Below the pieces are notes generated by a model that did not search any database, had not been told where the DNA came from, and worked only from the letters and a program-made list of their open reading frames with translations. A program made the position numbers and the translations under genes. A DNA stretch of 64,000 nucleotides from Pseudoalteromonas sp. MM1 (GTDB lineage: Bacteria > Pseudomonadota > Gammaproteobacteria > Enterobacterales > Alteromonadaceae). Position 1 is the first letter of the stretch; every line of letters starts with the position of its first letter. The DNA is taken from positions 496,001 through 560,000 of the forward strand of contig NZ_AP027923.1 of assembly GCF_030296835.1 (NCBI RefSeq), in the 5' to 3' direction. This document shows, one piece after another, positions 53,712 through 63,759 of this stretch.

Positions 53712-54416
53712 ATGATTAAAAGTAATATTCTTGCCCTAGACGCCTCAACAGAAGCGTTATCTATAGTTTTACATTTTGAGGGCCAAACATTTCATCATTT
53801 TGAAGAATGCCCACAGCAACATAGTCAAAAAATACTCCCTTTAGTTGATGAGCTTCTTAATAAAGCACAGTGTAAATTAAAAGACTTAGACGTTATTGGC
53901 TTTGGCCAAGGCCCTGGTAGTTTTACAGGTGTGCGTATTAGTGTAGCTATAGCACAAGGTTTAGCGTATTCGGCAAATTTACCGCTAGTGGGTGTATCAA
54001 CGTTAGCTATTATGGCGCAGCAAGCTTTTGAACAAAATGGCAGTACTTGCGTATATCCAGCTATTGATGCGCGTATGGGCGAAATATACTTTGCCAATTA
54101 CCAGCTAAATAACACTAAAATGGAACTAGTGAATCAAGAATGTGTAATTAAACCTGAGCTGTTAACTGCTGATTTTATATCTGTAAATAATGAGCAGGCT
54201 GTGGCAGTAGGCACAGGCTTTAAAACTTACCCAGACGCACTTAATAATTTTAGTAATATACAAATAAATACTGAAATTACATTACCAGATGCACGTTACA
54301 TGCTTAACCACGTTGATGATGCCTTTTTAAATGGTAATGTTGTTAAAGCAAGCGATGCGCAACCTAAATATGTGCGTGATACAGTAACATGGAAAAAGCT
54401 ACCGGGTCGCGAGTAA
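53712..54416 (+). CDS. tsaB: tRNA threonylcarbamoyladenosine synthesis protein TsaB
   Basis: 234 aa. The ASKHA-type N-terminus ILALDASTEALSIVLHFEGQ and the central FGQGPGSFTGVRISVAIAQG are diagnostic for TsaB (YeaZ). With TsaD and TsaE it makes t6A37 in tRNAs reading ANN codons. It directly follows yoaA. Essential in most bacteria. Confidence 0.95.
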   Translation: MIKSNILALDASTEALSIVLHFEGQTFHHFEECPQQHSQKILPLVDELLNKAQCKLKDLDVIGFGQGPGSFTGVRISVAIAQGLAYSANLPLVGVSTLAIMAQQAFEQNGSTCVYPAIDARMGEIYFANYQLNNTKMELVNQECVIKPELLTADFISVNNEQAVAVGTGFKTYPDALNNFSNIQINTEITLPDARYMLNHVDDAFLNGNVVKASDAQPKYVRDTVTWKKLPGRE

Positions 54417-54483
54417 GTAAGGATGTTGCAAATTGGCTGTTTTTAAATCATAATTTTAATATGTTAAATTTTGAGGGCTGTCT

Positions 54484-54813
54484 ATGACTTTGCCAATTGG
54501 TTCAGGTTTTTTTACTGGGGATATTCCTGGTAGAGTAAACTCGGCTAAAGCAATCACACTTAAGCCTCAAGCTTTAGTTCAAAATAACACCAGCCAAAAA
54601 ACTAACACAGATTATGTAAAAACCAGCGAGGAAGGCTTAAACCTCGCTAATCAGTACTTTACACAAAACACAAAGAGTACGCAGTACAGCCAAACTATAT
54701 ACGATCAGCCAAGCCCAACAGTGAGTAAAGCGATTTCAACATATACTGAATTTGCAAATTTAGAACGCCGGGCTGAAGTACAAGATTTAATAGGCGTTGA
54801 TATATACGCTTAG
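54484..54813 (+). CDS. Conserved-looking small protein of unknown function
   Basis: 109 aa, no signal or membrane segment. It begins MTLPIGSGFFTGDIPGRVNS and is rich in Thr, Asn, Gln and Ser, with a helical end (TYTEFANLERRAEVQDLIGV). A good terminator follows. It lies 67 bases after tsaB. I recognise no family. Confidence 0.65.
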   Translation: MTLPIGSGFFTGDIPGRVNSAKAITLKPQALVQNNTSQKTNTDYVKTSEEGLNLANQYFTQNTKSTQYSQTIYDQPSPTVSKAISTYTEFANLERRAEVQDLIGVDIYA

Positions 54814-54833
54814 CCCAAGTAATAGTAAAAAAT

Positions 54834-54863
54834 AAAAAGCCCGAACACAGGTTCGGGCTTTTT
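54834..54863. terminator. Bidirectional terminator
   Basis: GCCCGAAC and GTTCGGGC pair around ACAG, with an A-run before and a T-run after. It can end the plus-strand 109-residue gene and the minus-strand alkaline phosphatase gene. Confidence 0.92.
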
Positions 54864-54877
54864 ACGTTAGCTAACGG

Positions 54878-56167
54878 CTATTGTTTAATAAAGCCAATTA
54901 GTTTATCGGCAATATCTGTATTATTTTGTGCACCGTTAAAGTGCTCACTGCCTTTACCGTAGGCAAACACTTGTACATCTACAGCGGTGTGTCCGCCTGT
55001 TGTCCAACCAGTAAAGCTTGCATCACTAATAATACTTTTAATAGCTAAATTAAGCGCTGTTTCGCCCATTTTTTTCGCTTGCTCAAGTTTTACCTTATTA
55101 GCTGGTGTATATTCAATACCTGTGCTGGCGCGCCAAATAGGCTCTAGGTTATCGGCAGCGAGTAATTGCTTTGTCAGCTCACCGGCTGTTGCTTTAACGC
55201 CTTTAATAACCTCTGTATCCCATTTATATTGGCCATGCGCACCTAAGGTTAATCCGCCAGTTGAGTGATCTGCGGTAACCACTAATAAAGTATCTGGGTT
55301 TTTATCAATATAGGCTTTTGCTTTTTCAATCGATTGTGCAAAGTCATCCATTTCGGCCATGGCACAGGCTACGTCGTTAGCATGCCCACACCAATCAATT
55401 TGGCTGCCTTCAATCATTACAAAAAAACCGTCTTTATTTTGGCCGTCAAGTAAATCAAATGCTTTAGCTGTTAGTTGCGTTAAGTGGTTTGAATTAGCAT
55501 CAAGCGCAAAAGGTAGGCCAATTGGGGCGTATAAACCAAGTGCCGGTAATTGCGTAATTTGACCAAGGTTTTTTATATCATCGTTATATTGATATCCAGC
55601 TGCTTTAAACTCATCAACTAGGTTACGGTCTTCTCTAATAAAATACTGTGTACCGCCACCTAGCATTAAATCAACAGGTAGTTTACCAGCAATTTTGTTA
55701 TCTATGTACTCATTAGCAATCGCATCGTAATTCCGACGTGATTCGTTATGTGTAGCAAAACTTGCAGGCGTAGCATGGTTTATTTGCGATGTAGCCACTA
55801 ATGCCGTTGTCATACCACGTTCTTTTGCTATTTCTAACATGGTTTTGACGGGTTTTTTGTCTGCATCGACTGCAATAGCACCATTATAACTTTTATGGCC
55901 GCTACTCAATGCGGTTGCACCTGCAGCACTGTCGGTAACATAAGTGTGATCATCAGGATAAGTACGCGCCATACCTGTTAAAATAGTATCAAATACGGTT
56001 GTTTCAATCTGCTTGGTGGTTGGGTCATCTTTAAAATAACGATAAGCGGTTGTATAGGCAGGACCCATCCCATCACCAATCATATAAATTACATTTTTAG
56101 GTGCATCATCTGCATAAGCACTAGTTGATGCACATAAAAGTGCTAATAAGCTAAGTTGGTTTTTCAT
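54878..56167 (-). CDS. Periplasmic alkaline phosphatase
   Basis: 429 aa from the ATG at 56167, with AGGGA upstream; the frame runs 29 codons further without signal character. Signal peptide: MKNQLSLLALLCASTSAYA. Metal and catalytic sites: MIGDGMGPAYTTAY, the nucleophile Ser in TDSAAGATALSSG, HATPASFATH, EGSQIDWCGHAND and TADHSTGG, plus TGGHTAVDV near the end. All metal ligands look intact. It releases phosphate from organic esters and is usually induced by phosphate limitation. It stands between tsaB and fadD, an insertion relative to the enterobacterial order. Confidence 0.94.
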   Translation of the reverse strand: MKNQLSLLALLCASTSAYADDAPKNVIYMIGDGMGPAYTTAYRYFKDDPTTKQIETTVFDTILTGMARTYPDDHTYVTDSAAGATALSSGHKSYNGAIAVDADKKPVKTMLEIAKERGMTTALVATSQINHATPASFATHNESRRNYDAIANEYIDNKIAGKLPVDLMLGGGTQYFIREDRNLVDEFKAAGYQYNDDIKNLGQITQLPALGLYAPIGLPFALDANSNHLTQLTAKAFDLLDGQNKDGFFVMIEGSQIDWCGHANDVACAMAEMDDFAQSIEKAKAYIDKNPDTLLVVTADHSTGGLTLGAHGQYKWDTEVIKGVKATAGELTKQLLAADNLEPIWRASTGIEYTPANKVKLEQAKKMGETALNLAIKSIISDASFTGWTTGGHTAVDVQVFAYGKGSEHFNGAQNNTDIADKLIGFIKQ

Positions 56168-56746
56168 TTTTATCCCTATGAATGTGCTATTTAAATAGCA
56201 CCGCAATTGTATATGGTTAAGGCGTGTTGAATTTGCAGCATAAATACTAAACATGCGCTGCCAAAAAATTATTCTTTAGGTGATTAAGTTTTTTGCCAAG
56301 TTTTTACTCAGCTCACAAGGTTACAAACTTCGTATCACGATTTAACAGCCCGTAGATTGAACACGTTTCAATCTACAAAGTTCAATACGCCCTTGTATAA
56401 TAATGAAATGGAGTAAGAATAAAAAGCAAAGTAAGTAAACTCATTGAGCTAATTGTCACTAAAACAATACAACCATTTTTTTAGCTTATGTTAATTATAG
56501 TGTATGAATATAGTGGTATACATTACGCACCTAAAGAGTATTTGCTCACATTGTGTTATTTTTATTTTAATTAATGAAACATTAGTTAATTTAAGTTATT
56601 GAAATTATTCTTATAATTTACATTGAAAAGTTAACCTTACAATTTAAGTGGTCTTTATAAATATAAAAAATATAAAAACTTTTGGTATTAGAGGTCTGAC
56701 AACTAGTATGTTATAAATAATGTCGCACGTTTAAAAGAGGTGTCTG
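56168..56746. other. Long AT-rich intergenic stretch with one palindrome
   Basis: 579 bases between divergent genes without a credible frame. The only structure I see is the perfect inverted repeat at 56352-56376. The part from about 56455 to 56700 is very AT-rich. No Pho box could be pointed to with confidence. Confidence 0.5.
56352..56376. promoter_or_regulatory. Perfect 10 bp inverted repeat upstream of alkaline phosphatase
   Basis: GTAGATTGAA and TTCAATCTAC flank CACGT. It may be a regulator operator or an RNA hairpin; there is no T-run that would make it a terminator. It lies about 190 bases upstream of the phosphatase start. Confidence 0.45.
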
Positions 56747-57598
56747 TTGCAGCCATTTGAAATAAAAACAAGAAATATAACATTCCGTGGCTTACAAAAA
56801 GGCACTGGCGATGAGCTAGTTATAGCCTTACATGGATGGCTAGATAACTGTAATAGTTTTGCGCCTATGCTGGATAAGGCCAATCCTGAGCATACTTGGT
56901 ATTGTGTTGACTTTGCTGGGCATGGGTTATCTGATTGGCGTGCACATGACGCTCAATATTATTTTGTTGATTATATTGACGATGTGTACCAACTTATAAA
57001 GAGCTTAGGGGCAAAAAAGGTACATTTAGTTGGCCATTCAATGGGCGCAATGGTGGCTGGTTTATTTGCTAGTTGCTTTAGTGAGTATGTACATTCTGTT
57101 ACCTTTATTGAAGGGATCGGCTGTGTTACAACCCCCAGTAATGAGGTATGTGAGCAATTAAAAGGGGCGGTACTTAATAGAGAGCGTGCCTACAATAAAA
57201 AAAAGCGCGTTTATAAATCGCAATCAGCTATTATCGAAGCGCGTGCAAATAAAACAGATTTAAAAAACGAACTGATCACTTTGTTGATGAGTCGTAATAT
57301 TAAGCAAACTGAACTAGGGTATGAGTTAACAACAGACCCTAAGCTTAAAAATCACTCAGGTTTTAGGTTTGATGAAGCGCAATGTATTGGTGCAATAAAA
57401 CAATTAATTGCACCAAGCCAATTAATTTTAGGTAACCAAGGTTATTCGTTTGTAAAACAAAACTTGGAGAAGTATATTAGTTATTACAACAACTTAAAGG
57501 TAATTAATGTAGATGGCGGGCATCATTGCCATATGCAAAGCAGTGGGTTATGTTTTGAGCATATTCAAGCCTTTATGCTGCAAAATGGTGCATGTTAA
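56747..57598 (+). CDS. Alpha/beta hydrolase
   Basis: 283 aa, starting at TTG 56747 with AGAGGTG upstream. HGWLDNCNSFAPML gives the oxyanion motif, VHLVGHSMGAMVAGLF the nucleophile Ser, and the C-terminal DGGHHCHMQ the base His. It resembles the MhpC/serine hydrolase-like proteins often placed upstream of fadD in marine gammaproteobacteria. Cytoplasmic; substrate unknown, possibly an acyl ester feeding FadD. Confidence 0.87.
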   Translation: MQPFEIKTRNITFRGLQKGTGDELVIALHGWLDNCNSFAPMLDKANPEHTWYCVDFAGHGLSDWRAHDAQYYFVDYIDDVYQLIKSLGAKKVHLVGHSMGAMVAGLFASCFSEYVHSVTFIEGIGCVTTPSNEVCEQLKGAVLNRERAYNKKKRVYKSQSAIIEARANKTDLKNELITLLMSRNIKQTELGYELTTDPKLKNHSGFRFDEAQCIGAIKQLIAPSQLILGNQGYSFVKQNLEKYISYYNNLKVINVDGGHHCHMQSSGLCFEHIQAFMLQNGAC

Positions 57599-57713
57599 TT
57601 GTAAATTAGCGCCAAATGTGGGATTATTCCTGTATTAGAGTATTTGCTCAATTGTTAAAGCGCCTTACTTAGATTAAGGTTAATAAAAATATAATTATAA
57701 ACAGGGGCTAAGA

Positions 57714-59366
57714 GTGGAAAAAATCTGGCTTAAGCGCTACCCAGAAGGTATGCCTGAAACAATCGATCCTGAGCATTACAACTCGTTACTCGAAGTGTTC
57801 GAAAAAAGTTTTACCGATTATAAAGATTTACCTGCATTTACGAATATGGGTAAAACATTATCGTATAATGAAATAGATTCAGCTACACAACGTGTTGCTT
57901 CGTATATTCAAAATGATTTAGGTCTTAAAAAAGGTGACAAAGTTGCCGTAATGATGCCTAACTTATTACAAACGCCTATCGCTATTTTGGGTATCTTGCG
58001 GGCGGGCTGTGTAGTGGTTAACGTAAATCCACTTTACACAGTACGAGAGCTTGAGCATCAATTAAAAGACTCTGACGCGTCGGCTATTTTTATATTGGCT
58101 AATTTTGCAGATACACTTGAAAAAGCACTTGCAAAAACCGATGTAAAACACATTGTTGTTACCCAAGTGGGCGACATGGTGGGTGGTTTTAAAAAGCATA
58201 TCGTTAATTTTGTAGTTAAATACGTAAAAAAAATGGTACCTAGCTACAACCTGCCAAATACAATTAAGTTTTCGGATGTGCTAGCAGGTGACCCTGCAAA
58301 GTATGCACGTCCAGAAATGCAATTATCTGACTTAGCTTTCTTACAGTACACAGGTGGCACTACCGGTGTGTCTAAAGGTGCAATGCTTAGCCATGGTAAT
58401 ATGGTTGGTAACCTTGAGCAGGTGTCGGGTTGTTTAGATAAGGTTTTAGACCGAGGTACTGAAGTAGTTGTTACTGCTTTACCGCTTTATCATATATTTG
58501 CGTTAACAGCTAACTGCTTAACGTTTATGAAGTACGGTGGTTTGAATGTATTAATTACAAACCCACGTGACATGCCAGCATTTGTAAAAGAGCTTAATCA
58601 GCATAAATTTACTGCTATTACCGGTGTAAACACTTTGTTTAACGGGCTACTTAATACACCAGGGTTTGCAGAGCTTGATTTTAGTCATTTAAAAATGTCA
58701 TTAGGTGGCGGCATGGCCGTGCAACGCCCTGTAGCTGAAAAATGGCAAACAGTGACTAGCTCTAAATTGATGGAAGGTTACGGATTAACTGAGTGTGCGC
58801 CACTTGTAACTGTAAGCCCTTACGATTTAGAAGCTTACAATGGCTCTATTGGTTTACCTGCTCCAAACACCGAAATAAAGCTAATGCTTGAAAACGGTGA
58901 AGAAGCGGCAAAAGGTGAACCCGGCGAACTTTGGGTTAAAGGCCCACAAGTTATGCAAGGTTACTATAATCGTCCAGATGCAACCGCAGAATGTTTACAA
59001 GATGGCTGGTTTGCTACCGGCGATATTGCCACGTATGACGATGAAGGTTTCTTCTATATTGTTGACCGCAAAAAAGACATGATCATTGTATCGGGCTTTA
59101 ATGTGTTCCCAAATGAAATAGAAGAAGTGGTTGCCATGCACGATGGCGTACTAGAAGTTGCGGCTATTGGTGTTCCGCACGATGTAAGTGGTGAACAAGT
59201 TAAAGTTTTTGTTGTTAAAAAAGACCCTTCTTTAACTGAAAAAGATATAATAAATCACTGTCGTGATAATTTAACTAATTATAAGGTGCCTAAACTCGTT
59301 GAGTTTAAGGATGAGTTACCTAAAACAAATGTAGGTAAAATTCTCAGAAGAGCCCTAAAAGATTAG
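57714..59366 (+). CDS. fadD: Long-chain acyl-CoA synthetase
   Basis: 550 aa, starting at GTG 57714 with CAGGGG upstream. AMP-binding motifs: [43 protein letters not shown], and the catalytic Lys in [11 protein letters not shown]. The N-terminus [20 protein letters not shown] matches enteric FadD. It activates fatty acids for beta-oxidation and signalling. Terminator at 59375. Confidence 0.96.
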   Translation: MEKIWLKRYPEGMPETIDPEHYNSLLEVFEKSFTDYKDLPAFTNMGKTLSYNEIDSATQRVASYIQNDLGLKKGDKVAVMMPNLLQTPIAILGILRAGCVVVNVNPLYTVRELEHQLKDSDASAIFILANFADTLEKALAKTDVKHIVVTQVGDMVGGFKKHIVNFVVKYVKKMVPSYNLPNTIKFSDVLAGDPAKYARPEMQLSDLAFLQYTGGTTGVSKGAMLSHGNMVGNLEQVSGCLDKVLDRGTEVVVTALPLYHIFALTANCLTFMKYGGLNVLITNPRDMPAFVKELNQHKFTAITGVNTLFNGLLNTPGFAELDFSHLKMSLGGGMAVQRPVAEKWQTVTSSKLMEGYGLTECAPLVTVSPYDLEAYNGSIGLPAPNTEIKLMLENGEEAAKGEPGELWVKGPQVMQGYYNRPDATAECLQDGWFATGDIATYDDEGFFYIVDRKKDMIIVSGFNVFPNEIEEVVAMHDGVLEVAAIGVPHDVSGEQVKVFVVKKDPSLTEKDIINHCRDNLTNYKVPKLVEFKDELPKTNVGKILRRALKD

Positions 59367-59374
59367 TAAACTAT

Positions 59375-59405
59375 AAAAAAGCCGGCATTAGCCGGCTTTT
59401 TTATT
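59375..59405 (+). terminator. Intrinsic terminator of fadD
   Basis: GCCGGC and GCCGGC, which is self-complementary, pair around ATTA with A-run and T-run flanks, only about 15 bases before the rnd start. Confidence 0.88.
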
Positions 59406-59417
59406 GTAGGAGATTAA

Positions 59418-60548
59418 GTGCAATACCAATTGATCGAAACACAAAATCAACTCAATACCTTTGTTGAGCAAATAAAAAACAAGCCTATTTTAGCCATAGA
59501 CACAGAGTTTATGCGCCGCCGTACTTTGTACCCTGAAGTTGCACTTATTCAAGTATATGATGGCGAGCATCTCGCTCTAATAGACCCGCTTGCCGAACTT
59601 TCGTTATTTGAATTTTGGCAAATATTAAAAAATCCTGCAGTACTAAAAGTGTTGCATTCGCCTTCAGAAGATATTGAAGTATTTCAAAAATATGCAGGCT
59701 TCGTACCTGCTCCCTTGTTTGATACACAATTTGCTCTTCAGCTTTTAGGCGAAGGCAACTGTGTGGGCTTTGCGCTAATGGTAAAAGAGCTATTAGGCAT
59801 AGAGATAGACAAAAGTGAATCGCGAACTAATTGGTTACAGCGCCCATTAACTAAAAAGCAGCTCGATTACGCAGCCGCTGATACGTTCCATTTACTGCCT
59901 TGTTTTGAACTAATAATTGAGCGTATCAATAAAGCTGAGTTATTTGATATTGTAATAAATGAGAGCGAGTTAATTGCAAATAAACGCGCCTTTCAAACCC
60001 CAGATGAGCTGCTTTACAAAGATATAAAAAACGCATGGCAATTAAAACCGCACGAGCTAGCAGTATTAAAAGAATTAGCTGTATGGCGTCGTAACAAAGC
60101 TATTCGTAAAAATTTAGCCCTTAACTTTGTGCTTAAAGAGCACAACATGACGGAAATTGCTAAACGTGGGCCTTCAAGCTTAAATACGCTGAGACAAATT
60201 CCGGGTGTTGAGTCGATGGAAGTAAATCGCTCTGGGGTCGAAATACTAAAGTGTATTGAAAAGGCCAAAGCTCTTGCAGTTGATGAGCATCCGCCTGTGC
60301 TCAAACGTTTAATTGATTTTCCGGCTTATAAAAAAGTAGCTAAAGATATTAAACAAAAAATCACGAAAGTGGCAAAAGAGCAGGGTATTCCAGAGGATGT
60401 AATGGCCTCTAAAAAGCAAATTAATCAGCTTATTAGTTGGAATTGGAAACTTACCGATGAGCAAAAGGTAAATCATATTAAACCTGATTTACTTAATTCT
60501 TGGCGCTACGGTTTTGTTAAAGACGCACTTAAAGAGTGGGATAATTAA
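59418..60548 (+). CDS. rnd: Ribonuclease D
   Basis: 376 aa, GTG start with TAGGAG upstream. The DEDD exonuclease begins AIDTEFMRRRTLYPEVALIQ, with VLHSPSEDIEVF and DYAAADTFHLLPCF completing the acidic set. An HRDC domain follows (about 210-290). It trims tRNA 3' ends. The fadD-rnd-min neighbourhood is as in enterobacteria. Confidence 0.95.
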   Translation: MQYQLIETQNQLNTFVEQIKNKPILAIDTEFMRRRTLYPEVALIQVYDGEHLALIDPLAELSLFEFWQILKNPAVLKVLHSPSEDIEVFQKYAGFVPAPLFDTQFALQLLGEGNCVGFALMVKELLGIEIDKSESRTNWLQRPLTKKQLDYAAADTFHLLPCFELIIERINKAELFDIVINESELIANKRAFQTPDELLYKDIKNAWQLKPHELAVLKELAVWRRNKAIRKNLALNFVLKEHNMTEIAKRGPSSLNTLRQIPGVESMEVNRSGVEILKCIEKAKALAVDEHPPVLKRLIDFPAYKKVAKDIKQKITKVAKEQGIPEDVMASKKQINQLISWNWKLTDEQKVNHIKPDLLNSWRYGFVKDALKEWDN

Positions 60549-60555
60549 ACCTAAG

Positions 60556-60664
60556 TATACCAATACGCAATAATATTTGATCATTTTCAAGGGCTAACGT
60601 GTCGCTATCTACACATTTATCCATCCTCAAAATAGATCACTTATTTATGCGAATTGGTATTATT
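60556..60664. repeat. Interspersed repeat, copy C (short form with clear inverted ends)
   Basis: TATACCAATACGCAATAATA at the left and the complementary TTATGCGAATTGGTATTA at the right bound 109 bases. Inside are TGTCGCTA, CTACACATTTATCC and AAAATAGATCACTT, shared with copies A and D but lacking their middle block. Confidence 0.8.
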
Positions 60665-60680
60665 TAGTTAGCAGGCTATG

Positions 60681-62366
60681 TTAAAAATCGGGCGCTACGC
60701 TAAACGTTAAACGCTTATGTGTAATGGGGTGATTTAGCGCCAAATACTCAGCATGTAGGTGTAATCGGTTAGCCTTTTTACCGTAATGTGTGTCGCCAAT
60801 AATAGGCATGTTCAGCCCTAAGTGGTGAGCGCAGTGTACCCTTAACTGGTGAGTGCGCCCTGTTTTAGGGTAGAGCTGTAGGCGTGTAATATTGTTTTTA
60901 CGTTCAAGCACTTGCCATGTAGTAAGTGCAGGTTTGCCGTTTTTATAACACACGAGTTGGCGTGGTTTATCGTCAAAATCAAGCCGCAATGGCAGCTCTA
61001 TCTTGCCACTGTCTTCGGGCACAATACCATCAACCAGCGCAATGTAACGTTTATCAATGGTGCGGGCAATAAATTGCTTTTGTAAAGCTTTGTGGGCGCG
61101 TTTGTTGAGCGCCACCACTAATAAGCCTGATGTAGACATATCGAGCCTGTGTACAATTAACGGGCCTGTTGCGTGCGGAAATTGCGTTTGAATACGTAAA
61201 TATACAGAATCTTCAATATTGACACCTGGTACAGATAAAAACTCGCTAGGCTTATTTACAATAACAATATCATCATCTTGGTAGACTATGGGCAGCGTTT
61301 TACCTTGAGCAGGGTTAACGAGTAGCGGGTTATCTTCTATGCTTAGGCCTTTTAACATGTGCGATAAAATAGGTTGGCACTTACTGTAGCAAGAAGGATA
61401 ATAGTTTTTATGTTGACGTATTGCCGACTTAGGTGCGCTTCCCCACCAAAACTCAGCCATAGCCACTGGCTTTAAATTATTAAGATAAGCGTATTGTAAT
61501 AGCTTGGGTGCCGCGCAATCTCCCGCACCGGATGGCGGTGTATGCTCAGGCAATGCTGCAAATATGGCGTTGAGATCTTTAACTTCATGCTCTGCATTTA
61601 AAAATTGGTACTGTGCAAACACGTGTTTTTGTAAGTTTTTAGATAAAATCTTACGGCGTTTTTTTAACTGTTTTATTTCGTCCTGTAGGGTATTAAGCGC
61701 CTGCTGTTGCAGAGTTATTTTATCATGCCAGTGATCTTTTATGCTTTGATAGTGTTTTTTATCTTCTATGCTTTGTTTTGCCAGTTCATTCAAGCTTGCT
61801 TGCTGCTCAGGCGTTATTGTTAGATTGTTATCAATTGCAAGTTCACTGCGCGCCTTTCTACGTGCTTTTCTATTTGCTTGCATTACGCTTTGTTGAGCCT
61901 GTAACTGTTGATCAAACGCGTATTTATCAGCACTTAATGACGCTGTTAATTTATTCAATGTGCTTGCATTTTCTAGGGCATGTATTTGCGCATTTATTTC
62001 GTTAATAATTTTACTTTCTTTTAAATAACTCACCTCTTCCAATGCCATTTTAGATACATTAGGCACGCATTTTATATCGGTATTTAAATTTTCAAGTTGG
62101 CCAGAATACGCCGCTAAAAAGCCAAGCTGTTGTTGCTGGTTTTGTACAACCAGTACACCAAACATTTTGCCATCATTCGCTGCTATTTTGTTGCTGTCAT
62201 TTTCGTTATACGGTAAATGTGTTTCAAGTTGCTGCTGTAATTGCGTTGCAGCTAAAACAGATAGCGGATGAGGTTGGTAGTAAAACGGAAACGTAAATTT
62301 ATCTGGAAGGGGGATACTATTTATTGGTTTTGAAAATAATGTAAAGCAGGGCGGGGAATTAAGCAT
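60681..62366 (-). CDS. Long RluA-family RNA pseudouridine synthase
   Basis: 561 aa, about twice a usual RluA enzyme. The catalytic domain fills the last 200 residues: IVNKPSEFLSVPGV, then the Asp in LIVHRLDMSTSGLLVVALNK, ALVDGIVPE, and TGRTHQLRVHCAHHLG. Residues 110-260 are a predicted coiled coil. A conserved central block PSGAGDCAAPKLLQYAYLNN lies before the catalytic part. This long form occurs in Vibrio and relatives. Target RNA is not known. Confidence 0.9.
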   Translation of the reverse strand: MLNSPPCFTLFSKPINSIPLPDKFTFPFYYQPHPLSVLAATQLQQQLETHLPYNENDSNKIAANDGKMFGVLVVQNQQQQLGFLAAYSGQLENLNTDIKCVPNVSKMALEEVSYLKESKIINEINAQIHALENASTLNKLTASLSADKYAFDQQLQAQQSVMQANRKARRKARSELAIDNNLTITPEQQASLNELAKQSIEDKKHYQSIKDHWHDKITLQQQALNTLQDEIKQLKKRRKILSKNLQKHVFAQYQFLNAEHEVKDLNAIFAALPEHTPPSGAGDCAAPKLLQYAYLNNLKPVAMAEFWWGSAPKSAIRQHKNYYPSCYSKCQPILSHMLKGLSIEDNPLLVNPAQGKTLPIVYQDDDIVIVNKPSEFLSVPGVNIEDSVYLRIQTQFPHATGPLIVHRLDMSTSGLLVVALNKRAHKALQKQFIARTIDKRYIALVDGIVPEDSGKIELPLRLDFDDKPRQLVCYKNGKPALTTWQVLERKNNITRLQLYPKTGRTHQLRVHCAHHLGLNMPIIGDTHYGKKANRLHLHAEYLALNHPITHKRLTFSVAPDF

Positions 62367-62478
62367 GGCAAAAGTAAGTACAAAAAAACATTACACGCAT
62401 ACTAACATACTTGCCGCTTATAAGAGACTAAAAGCAACCATTGGGCTTAACTCGATTATTTTACTACACTCAATGACC

Positions 62479-62640
62479 TAATACCCAACTGCGCTAATAC
62501 TTAATCAATCTGTGGGCTAATTGGGTCGCTAACTACGTAAAAATCGCATTTTGAACAACTAAATAGCGAATTTTTTGCCTAGCTAGTAACACGTTTTTCC
62601 AGCCTTAAAATAGATCACTTGATTAATCTAATGGGTATAA
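62479..62640. repeat. Interspersed repeat, copy D
   Basis: It begins TAATACCCAACTGCGCTAAT and carries ACTAAATAGCGAAT, TTGCCTAG, ACACGTTTTTCCAGC and AAAATAGATCACTTGA, nearly identical to blocks in copy A. It ends near ATGGGTATAA, the complement of the left end. Confidence 0.8.
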
Positions 62641-62644
62641 AAGC

Positions 62645-62671
62645 AAAAAGCGGCATCTAAAATGCCGCTTT
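62645..62671 (-). terminator. Intrinsic terminator of minE
   Basis: GCGGCAT and ATGCCGC pair around TTTAG on the minus strand, with T residues after, just past the minE stop. Confidence 0.9.
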
Positions 62672-62679
62672 TAATTGTG

Positions 62680-62943
62680 CTACTTTTTTTCTTCGTCAGG
62701 TAATGTCACGTTGAGCTCAAGTACCGCTAAATCATCTTCGTTTTGATCAAACTGTACCTGCACTGCATCCGTGTTTACATTCACGTATTTACGGATCACA
62801 TCTAATATGTCTTGTTTTAATTGTGGTAAGTAATCCGGTGTTCCACGTTGCGAACGCTCGTGCGCGACAATGATCTGCAATCGCTCTTTTGCTAATGACG
62901 CGCTATTTTTCTTTTCTGAGCGGAAGTAGTCAAGTAAAGACAC
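62680..62943 (-). CDS. minE: Cell division topological specificity factor MinE
   Basis: 87 aa from the GTG at 62943, with GGAGG 5-9 bases before it; longer frames inside minD are rejected. It begins [20 protein letters not shown], then [13 protein letters not shown], the anti-MinCD helix. It starts one base from the minD stop. It drives pole-to-pole oscillation of MinD. Confidence 0.96.
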   Translation of the reverse strand: MSLLDYFRSEKKNSASLAKERLQIIVAHERSQRGTPDYLPQLKQDILDVIRKYVNVNTDAVQVQFDQNEDDLAVLELNVTLPDEEKK

Positions 62944-62944
62944 A

Positions 62945-63754
62945 TTAACCTCCAAAAATCCGTTTAAATAAGCCTTTTTTCTCAACATCTAAGAAGCGAA
63001 AATCGACTGTTTCACCGAGTAAGCGATTGATTGCATCAGCGTACGCTTGCCCTGCATCTGAATCACCATCAAGTATTACTGGTTGTCCTGAGTTAGAGGC
63101 ACTTAACACCGCTTGCGACTCAGGAATAACACCGAGTAAAGGAATAGATAGAATATCTTTAACATCTTCTACCGATAACATTTCACCTTTTTCAACTCGC
63201 TCAGGGTTGTAGCGTGTTAATAAAAGGTGTTCTTTAATATTTTCTAGGCCTTCTTCAGCACGTTTAGACTTGCTGTGTAAAATACCTAAAATTCTGTCAG
63301 AATCTCTAACTGAAGACACTTCTGGGTTGGTAGTAACGATTGCTTCATCAGCAAAGTACATAGCCATCATAGCGCCAGCTTCAATGCCTGCAGGTGAATC
63401 ACAGACAATGTAGTCAAAGTCTTCTTTAAGTTCGTTTAATACGCGTTCAACGCCTTCACGAGTCAGGGCATCTTTATCGCGTGTTTGTGATGCGGGTAGT
63501 AAAAATAATTTTTCAACGCGTTTATCTTTAATAAGCGCTTGATTTAGGTTGGCTTCGCCATTTATTACGTTTACAAAATCGTATACTACACGGCGCTCAC
63601 ACCCCATAATTAAATCTAGATTCCGTAAACCAATATCAAAATCGATAATAACTGTTTTATAGCCTTTTAAAGCTAAACCAGTGCCTATTGCAGCACTTGA
63701 TGTTGTTTTACCAACACCGCCTTTACCTGACGTTACGACAATAACTTTTGCCAT
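62945..63754 (-). CDS. minD: Septum site-determining protein MinD
   Basis: 269 aa ParA/MinD ATPase. The deviant Walker A is [34 protein letters not shown] is Walker B. The C-terminal amphipathic helix ([11 protein letters not shown]) binds membrane. It recruits MinC and is displaced by MinE. Confidence 0.97.
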   Translation of the reverse strand: MAKVIVVTSGKGGVGKTTSSAAIGTGLALKGYKTVIIDFDIGLRNLDLIMGCERRVVYDFVNVINGEANLNQALIKDKRVEKLFLLPASQTRDKDALTREGVERVLNELKEDFDYIVCDSPAGIEAGAMMAMYFADEAIVTTNPEVSSVRDSDRILGILHSKSKRAEEGLENIKEHLLLTRYNPERVEKGEMLSVEDVKDILSIPLLGVIPESQAVLSASNSGQPVILDGDSDAGQAYADAINRLLGETVDFRFLDVEKKGLFKRIFGG

Positions 63755-63759
63755 GAGAT

